Shown here: piece after piece, positions 58,278-64,000 of the stretch | Position numbering within the stretch: position 1 is the stretch's first letter | Layout of the letters: each line of letters starts with the position of its first letter | Origin: Acanthamoeba sp. SK_2022b | Lineage: Eukaryota > Discosea > Longamoebia > Acanthamoebidae | Reading direction: 5' to 3' | Assembly: GCA_027943245.1 (NCBI GenBank) | Contig: JANDJZ010001729.1 | Location: 25,006 to 89,005, forward strand | DNA length: 64,000 nt | Notes under the pieces: generated by a model | What the model saw: only the letters and a program-made list of their open reading frames with translations | The model's database searches: none | Told to the model about the DNA's origin: nothing | Position numbers and translations under genes: made by a program

Positions 58278-61200
58278 CGTGAGTGTGTGTGTAGCGTGTG
58301 GCATAGGCTACCTTTTGGAAGTTGCGCTCTCGGGACATGAGGGCGTGGATCTCCTCGTACTTCTTGATGTAGGACTTGTTGCACGCGGCCCAGGTGTGCT
58401 TGAGACGGAAGATGGCCGAGCACTGCAGGCCCGAGATGATCTCCATCATGGCGTTGTAGTTGTTGAGCTTCTCGCAGCCCATGGCGATCTGGATGAAGCG
58501 CTCGAGGGTGGCGGCGCGCTTCTTGATGTTGTCGACCTTGAGGATCTCGGTGGTGACCCAGCGGGAGACGGAGTTGAAGCGCTGGATCATGGCCATGATG
58601 TTGGGGGCCTTCTCATCGCGGGTGGCCTTCTTGGTCCAGGCCTGGCCGAGGCACTCCCAGGGCTTGATGGACTTGTAGAGCGAGTACTCGATGAGGGTGA
58701 GCTGCCGGGCGATCTCGACTGGGTCGATGTCGGCCAGCTCGATCGAGGAGGTGTCGAGCGGGACGATGGGCCTGGGCGGGGCCGAGCTGAACTGGACCTC
58801 GGTCTCGGTCTCGTGGCCCTCCATCTTCTTGGAGATGAGCCGCTTGAGCTGCTCGCCGGCCTTCTCCATGGCCGTGTTGCCCGTGCCCATCATCGACGAG
58901 TTGATGAACTCGAGCAGCGTGTTGGTCAGCGACGTGTCCGACCCGAAGTCGTAGAAGTGCGTCTGCACCCAGGCCTTGAGCACGTTGAACACGCGCAGCT
59001 GGATCGGGCTCTGCTTGTTCTTGGCCCACGTGTCGAGCTCCTTCTCGTCGGCTCCCTTGGGCGCCGGCACGTTGTAGCGCGTGATCAGCAGCGCCAGGAG
59101 CTCGGTAGGCGTCGTGAACGATCGATACGTGAGCAGGAACGCGTTCACGTAGTCCGGGTCTATATGCTCACAGCCATCCACCACCACCAACCACCAACCA
59201 CCACCACCGTGTGCGCATGTCAGCATAAACGTAGGCAAGATGCGCACGCATGCGCCCAGACGCGTACCGGGGTACTTCTCGTAGGTGAGGCGCTCGATGA
59301 GCTTCTCCAGCTTGCCGGCCTTGACCGCCGGGCGCGGCTGGTTGACGGTCTCGGGAGTGAAGATGAGGTTTTTTTCCGAGTCCTCCTCGTTGAAGGGATA
59401 GTCGGCCTGCTCGACAACAGATCATAGAAAGAGAATATTTTGGTTAAAAATACCAAAAAATGAAAAATAAAAAGCACACGGGTTTCTGAACAATAAAAAT
59501 GATTAAAATAATGTGTTAAAATTGGCACATCGTCAGATGATCGAAATCAAATTTTTGTAGCAGGCCACTGCTCGATCAGATTGATTTGCCAAAAAAGATA
59601 CAAAAGGAAGAGGTACCTCATCTTCCCAGTCGGGGGTGAGAGCACGCGATGCGGGGCGAGAGGAGGGGGACGATGCGGAGGTCTTCATCTCACCCGAGCT
59701 CGTGTAGGAAGAAGAAGAGGAGAGAGGCGAGGGACCCACGGAATCGGGGCTGCCGTTGGCGATGATCTGGCTCACCTGCTCCTCCTGAAGGGCCTGCGGT
59801 ATGCTGTCCCTGTTTCTGCGCGACTACAAGCGCGTGCAGCAAAGATGGGAGAGGGCACCCAAGGATGAGGGAAAGAAAGAAGGCGAAGGATTAGGACACC
59901 AAACTAAAGATGAAGCGAAGGCAACGAGAACATGTCGGCACATAATAAATCGGAAATCGGAAAATTAAAATATTACATAATATCGATAGAGCCTTGCTAT
60001 TGGCTCAAATGGTATGAGGCTGTACCCAACCCTCTCCAACAAACATAAATAATAAGAAAAATAACTATACGATTATTATTCTTATTATCAGGAGAAAAAG
60101 CTAATAAAATGTTTTGTTGGGAACGGTACCGGAGGCATGGGCTTGGAGAAGCCGCCGGGCTTGGGCGGGGGCACAGCAGCAAAGGCCGGGTGGAAGGACT
60201 TGCGATCACGGTGGCCCGGCACGCTCTTGGCACTGCTCGTGAGGGTGGCGGACGACGACGATCCCAACGAGGGCGAGCCTACAAGAGAGGACATGCCACA
60301 GTCGATCAGTTCAGTAAACCTCTTGCGATGACTTGCCCCAGAGCAAAGAATGCAAGAACTACCAAAAAAATAAAAAAATAAAAAGAACGAAGACATCAGC
60401 TTGGGGAGAAGGGGGCTACCTTCGGTCTCGGTCTCGGCGCTGCGCGAAGAAGTGGGAGAGGTGGGACCGTTCTCTTCGAGTTCGCTCGGAGGAGGAGGCG
60501 CGGCCTTGGCGAACGCCGGGTGCTTGGGGCTCGTCGCAGCGTTGCCGTTGCTCGCGGCCGCCCTCGCAAAGAACGGAGACCTTCCCGCAGGCGGCGACTG
60601 CACACAGAGTGCGGCCAGGCTGCATCAGAGAGGCGTCTGGGAACACCCAAGACAGCGAGGCACCGTACCTGCGCGGCACCGCTGGCGGCAGAGCTCACGG
60701 CCGGCGGGGGAACGCCTCCGTTGGCGGGAGGCGGCACGCCGCCGCCAGGCACAGGGACGCTGCCCCCGATGCCCGACCCAGGCCCATTCGTCTTCTTCAA
60801 CTGAGGCGGGCCGGTGATTGGCGGCAGCCTCATGCTCATGGACAGACGGTTAACGTTGGGCGAACCTGTGGGGTGGCGTGCGTGAGCGTGTTACCACAAT
60901 GGTGTGCCGGTCAGTGAGGCGATCTCAATGAGCCAACGCACCGCGCATCCCCACCACCGCGACAAAAAAAAGAACGAAAAAAGACACAAAGCGGCCACAA
61001 AAGAACGAAGCTCTTATGACACAAAGAGAATATGGCAATTTTGTTGATGGCGTCTTCTTCCTCGAGGCCGACGCGTAACCAAGCAGGGAGATCAAAAAAA
61101 AGAAAAATAAACAAATACATATAAAAATTGGGAGAAAAAAGCAGTCAGGGGGCGTACTGGCCATGGGCGGGAGGGGCGGAGGGGTCTCTCCGGAGGGAGG

Positions 61201-61509
61201 CTCGGCCGAGGTGGCCGACGGGGAAGACGCGGACGCAGGGGCCTCCCCCGTCTTCTCCGTAAGATGCCACGCACAAGGAAGAAAAGTCAATCTTCCATCG
61301 CAAGTGGTTCGGCTCGATAGAGGGATAGGATGCCTAAAGCAGGCGTGTTCCATTTCACTCCCCCCCCCCATACAACTTCCCAAAGCAAAGGAATCATGAT
61401 ATATAAATCGCAAACGGAACTAATAACTCGGGGATGCGAAGATAAGGTAGATGGAGACAAGGACTACCTTGGTGGCTACAGTGGTGGACGACTTCTTGAG
61501 CCACGACAT
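55234..61509 (-). CDS. protein with two complete RasGEF modules (REM-CDC25 twice)
   Basis: Exchange factor for Ras-family GTPases with a duplicated catalytic unit. Likely ATG 61507-61509 (MSWLKKSSTTVATK); TAG 55234-55236; about 17 exons. Order: about 300 residues of Pro/Ser-rich disorder; REM 1 (KAGKLEKLIERLTYEKYP, NAFLLTYRSFTTPTELL); CDC25 1 (DPVEIARQLTLIEYSLYK, MEIISGLQCSAIFRLKHTW, DPPCIPYLGVYLTDLTFIED, GLINFDKRRKISTVIREIQQ); a Lys/Ser linker; REM 2 (NTFLLTYRTFTTAQEVIDLL); CDC25 2 (HPEEIARQLTLLEQKLFLQL, VEIVSALMMPDIQKLKFVW, QPPCLPYLNAYLNTL, GLINFEKRTLMATAIAEIQQ); and a Ser-rich region with a C-terminal coiled coil (VQDLRKEIDEFKAA). The joins between the two modules are phase 0 (ETY|SASTRLE, MKSK|RAEKDKE), so one polypeptide is well supported. 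Module 2 lacks the loop after PYLGVYL that module 1 keeps. Confidence 0.85.
56227..56286 (+). repeat. (GT)n microsatellite in RasGEF module 2 intron
   Basis: About 29 GT units between the exons encoding the end of the VDIDSKHPALLQ segment and GLINFEKRT. Confidence 0.9.
58219..58276 (+). repeat. (GT)n microsatellite in RasGEF module 1 intron
   Basis: About 28 GT units in the intron between RERNFQK and FRDHLHSVDPP. The equivalent intron of module 2 is not at the same position. Confidence 0.9.
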
Positions 61510-62109
61510 ACTCGTGGTTCTTGGGACAGAGCAACAAGCTCGAGATGGGACGACAATAAGCAAGTCGATGCGAGACGAACAGCGAGCGGCGTACAGGCAA
61601 GCGGGAGAAGGGTTGGGGCAGGGTGCCTGCGGCTGTGTGTGTCGGGTTTGGCTCGGCGGGCTTGGGGCCCGATGCTGGCACGCGTGGTTGGTTGGGCCTG
61701 CACAGCGACGTGGAATTTGCTCCGGTCGGTCGCGGCCATTAATTAATTTTGGATAGGCTCGTGGAACGTGTTCGCCACCAGATCCTGCCCCCCTGTTGTC
61801 GGTGGCAACACCCCCGCAACAGACAAACCACGTCTCAACACGAAACCGTGAAGACCACAACACGAGGAAGGAAATCGCGAACGCGAGGCAAAATAAAAAA
61901 CACGGGCACGGTATTGGTGTGAAGCAATAACATGTTCATTAAGTCGGTGAAGACGACAAAACCAATATCCAGCTATCTACCCAGTCGTCTTCCTGGTTTC
62001 CCCTTTCTTATCTTCATTCTTCAATTTGAACGCAGCCACCACACTCGTTGAGCCGAGTGTGGTGATCGCGGGTTGGTGGTCGTTACATGTCGTGGGGGGC
62101 CTTCAGTCC
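61510..62109. other. intergenic between formin stop and RasGEF start
   Basis: About 600 bp with no supported gene; it should hold the RasGEF promoter. A CACTCGTTGAGCC element and T-rich stretch near 61990 are unremarkable. Confidence 0.45.
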
Positions 62110-63122
62110 CTAGCGGGCAGGTTGAACTTGGGGAGACGCGTGGAGACCTGCTTTACCAGCTTCTGCTCCGTGGTGAGCGACACGGGCTCCTCGTGTCGTG
62201 CTGTGCGTGATCACGAACACGCGCATCGTTAGCGCTCACCGCACAAACTCAAAGAACGAAAGCGAAGAAAGAACGAAGGGGAAAGCGACAAGAGGGGTAA
62301 GTACTTTCGCGGTTGACTCTCATCTTGGAGAAGCGGGTCGAAGTGCGAAGGGAAGCGACGAGCTGCTTGACGGTGCCCTTCTCGTTCGACTCGCCCACGG
62401 GCGCCGACTTGAAGAAGTCGTCCACCACCGAATCCACATCGGACACGTTGACGACGTTCTTGCGCGGGTTCTCCTCCCTCTTGGGGAAATCGTTGAGGAG
62501 CATCGACGTCTTCTTCGTGACGCCCACCTTGCGCTCGGCCTCGCTCTTGCTGAACTCGACTCGTGGCCTGAAACAATACACGCATCACACAATTAGCAAG
62601 ACCATCCCACACGCCCACAAGCAGGCGAGGCAGGCGAGCGGTGGAGCGTACGAGGTTGGTGGGCTGACGTCGAGGCTCTTGAAGTCCTTGATCTTGGAGC
62701 TGTTTCGCATGAGGAGCGACTTCTTGTCCTCCTTCTTGAGCGGGTCGTCCTTCTTGTCCTTGGCCTCCTTCGTCAGTTTCTGTCGACATCAGCAACGAGC
62801 AAGGGTCGACTCAGCGCGTGTGGTGGGATTGGGGGGAGGGGGAGGGCTCATCGACGGATGTCGGGGGACGCGTGGGCTGTTGCCGGCGGGAGGAGCAGGG
62901 CGGGGGGGAGTACCTTCTTCTTGAGGGCGGCGTCTTCCTTCTTCTTCTTGGCGAGCTCCTTCTTCTCGAGCAGTTCCTTCTTCTTGGCCAGCGCGGCCTC
63001 CTTCTTTTCGATCGCCTCCTGCTTGCGCCTCACCGTGATGTTGTACTTGACCGCCGTCTGTCCTCATCGCGTAATGCACCATCACGAGGAGTCAGCATGG
63101 CTGCCAGCGTCACGTGGCGCGC

Positions 63123-63166
<44 letters not shown>

Positions 63167-64000
63167 TGTGTGCATGTGTGGGCGGAGGAGGAGAGGGAGG
63201 ACCTGGAAGGACTGGGTGAACTTGTCCCAGTCGGAGAAGAAAGAACTCAAATCGTCAGCGGATCTCTCACCAAAGTAGATGACGTCCTTCTTGAACCCCT
63301 CCTCCATCTCCCCGAGCTTGGACAGCTGCTTCTCGATGTCCTTGTAGTATTTCTGTTGTTGTTGTTGGTTGTTTGGGCACGCGCCGACACACGTGTCACG
63401 AATAAGACACACGCGACCGGGGGGGGGGCAACGATTGGGAGAAGCGAGTTGAGGGGTGGAGCGGAACCTCGAGGTGCGACGCCCAGCGGTCGTTCTTTTC
63501 CTTGGCGCAGAGCTCCATCTCGGTCTTGAGCAGGTTGAAGTCCTTCTTGATGAAGCTCGTCTCCACCTGCAGACTCTCCACGGCTGTCGTGTCGCATGGG
63601 CGTATGTGTGAGTGTGTGAGTGCGAGTGCGAGTGTGCGAGAGAGAGATTAAAGGCATGAGCGCTCTCCTCACGGGTGGGCTCTCGGAAGGGTTGGGGAGG
63701 GGTTGGGGGGGGGGCGCTGCTCGTACCAGTCTTGGCCTCCTGGAGGTGGGCGAGCTCATCGGGGAAGACGAGGAGCTCGGGGAACTTCTGCTCCACGATG
63801 TCCGCGATCTGGTGCAGCAGCGTGAACTTGCTCTTCGATTTGGACGTCACGTCGTTCAACTGCCACGGCACGACACAACACAGACCGCACGCACGCACAC
63901 GCCAAACACGGAATCGATATGAGCGCACGCGCAGACACGCAGACACGAGACGAGGCCACGCACCTTAAGCAGGGAAGACAGACGGAAGCCGTGGCACTGC
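62110..64000 (-). CDS. formin, C-terminal part of FH2 domain (5' end off window)
   Basis: Actin-nucleating formin; the N-terminal exons lie beyond 64000. The first visible exon ends HGFRLSSLLK and joins LNDVTSKSKSKFTLLHQIAD followed by IVEQKFPELLVFPDELAHL, the classic FH2 core (G-F-x-L-S-S-L-L-K-L-N-D-x ... L-L-H). Next are AVESLQVETSFIKKDFNLL, YYKDIEKQLSKLGEMEEGF and IYFGERSADDLSSFFSDWDK followed by FTQSF, matching the FH2 post domain. A very Lys/Glu-rich coiled coil follows (RRKQEAIEKKEAALAKKKEL), then RPRVEFSKSEAERKVGVTKK, a VDDFFKSAPVGE stretch, and a C-terminal LVKQVSTRLPKFNLPARD. TAG 62110-62112. About eight exons seen. No classical DAD (basic after LLxxL) is obvious. Partial gene. Confidence 0.85.
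63126..63163 (+). repeat. (GT)n microsatellite in formin intron
   Basis: About 19 GT units in the intron between the exons encoding DWDKFTQSFQ and TAVKYNITVRR. Confidence 0.85.

Overview
The window is nuclear DNA of a gene-dense, GC-rich protist. Short spliceable introns (mostly gt..ag, one as short as 47 nt), intergenic gaps that are often under 200 bp, and the mix of families (caleosin, SPC24, AVEN, RhoGEF and RasGEF, formin, RCC1, ADF-H, SLC38) point to a free-living amoebozoan. Acanthamoeba or a close relative is my best guess; this is inferred from gene style and not proven. There are no operons, prokaryotic signals or CRISPR arrays.

Layout. 1-7.4 kb: an AT-richer flank, a 99-residue orphan gene, a multi-pass membrane protein gene, and a secreted lamin-tail-domain protein with a long SPTN minisatellite stalk whose reading frame slips several times. 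7.4-15.6 kb: a housekeeping cluster of an AVEN homologue, a membrane-anchored tRNA threonylcarbamoyladenosine dehydratase, a probable mitochondrial protein, a cytochrome b5/b5-reductase fusion and the kinetochore protein SPC24. 15.9-20.3 kb: a coiled-coil RhoGEF (DH-PH). 20.5-31.1 kb: one giant type I membrane protein with about 17 secreted beta-sandwich-like modules, most of them ordered in a three-module higher-order repeat. 31.4-40.5 kb: EF-hand protein, caleosin, SLC38/AAAP transporter, a Pro/Gly/Met-rich protein and an RCC1 propeller protein. 40.6-51.7 kb: a 5'(3')-deoxyribonucleotidase-like domain fused to an unrecognised C-terminal region, a type II glycosyltransferase-like protein, a PP2C-like phosphatase and TRMT61A. 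51.8-55.2 kb: an ADF-H protein and then a debris region holding broken TOR-kinase exons and a PH-like exon, bracketed by two direct copies of a 150-bp repeat. 55.2-64 kb: a protein with two complete REM-CDC25 RasGEF modules, and the C-terminal half of a formin that runs off the window.

Several products plausibly serve the same cell behaviours. The RasGEF, RhoGEF, formin, ADF-H and RCC1 proteins belong to actin and small-GTPase control, and the giant receptor, the SPTN protein and the glycosyltransferase belong to the cell surface or secretory pathway. This is a theme and not evidence of a cluster. Many introns carry long dinucleotide or hexanucleotide repeats, which create spurious long reading frames on both strands. 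Splice joins were read by eye from reading phase and gt/ag dinucleotides, so exon edges are provisional unless stated.
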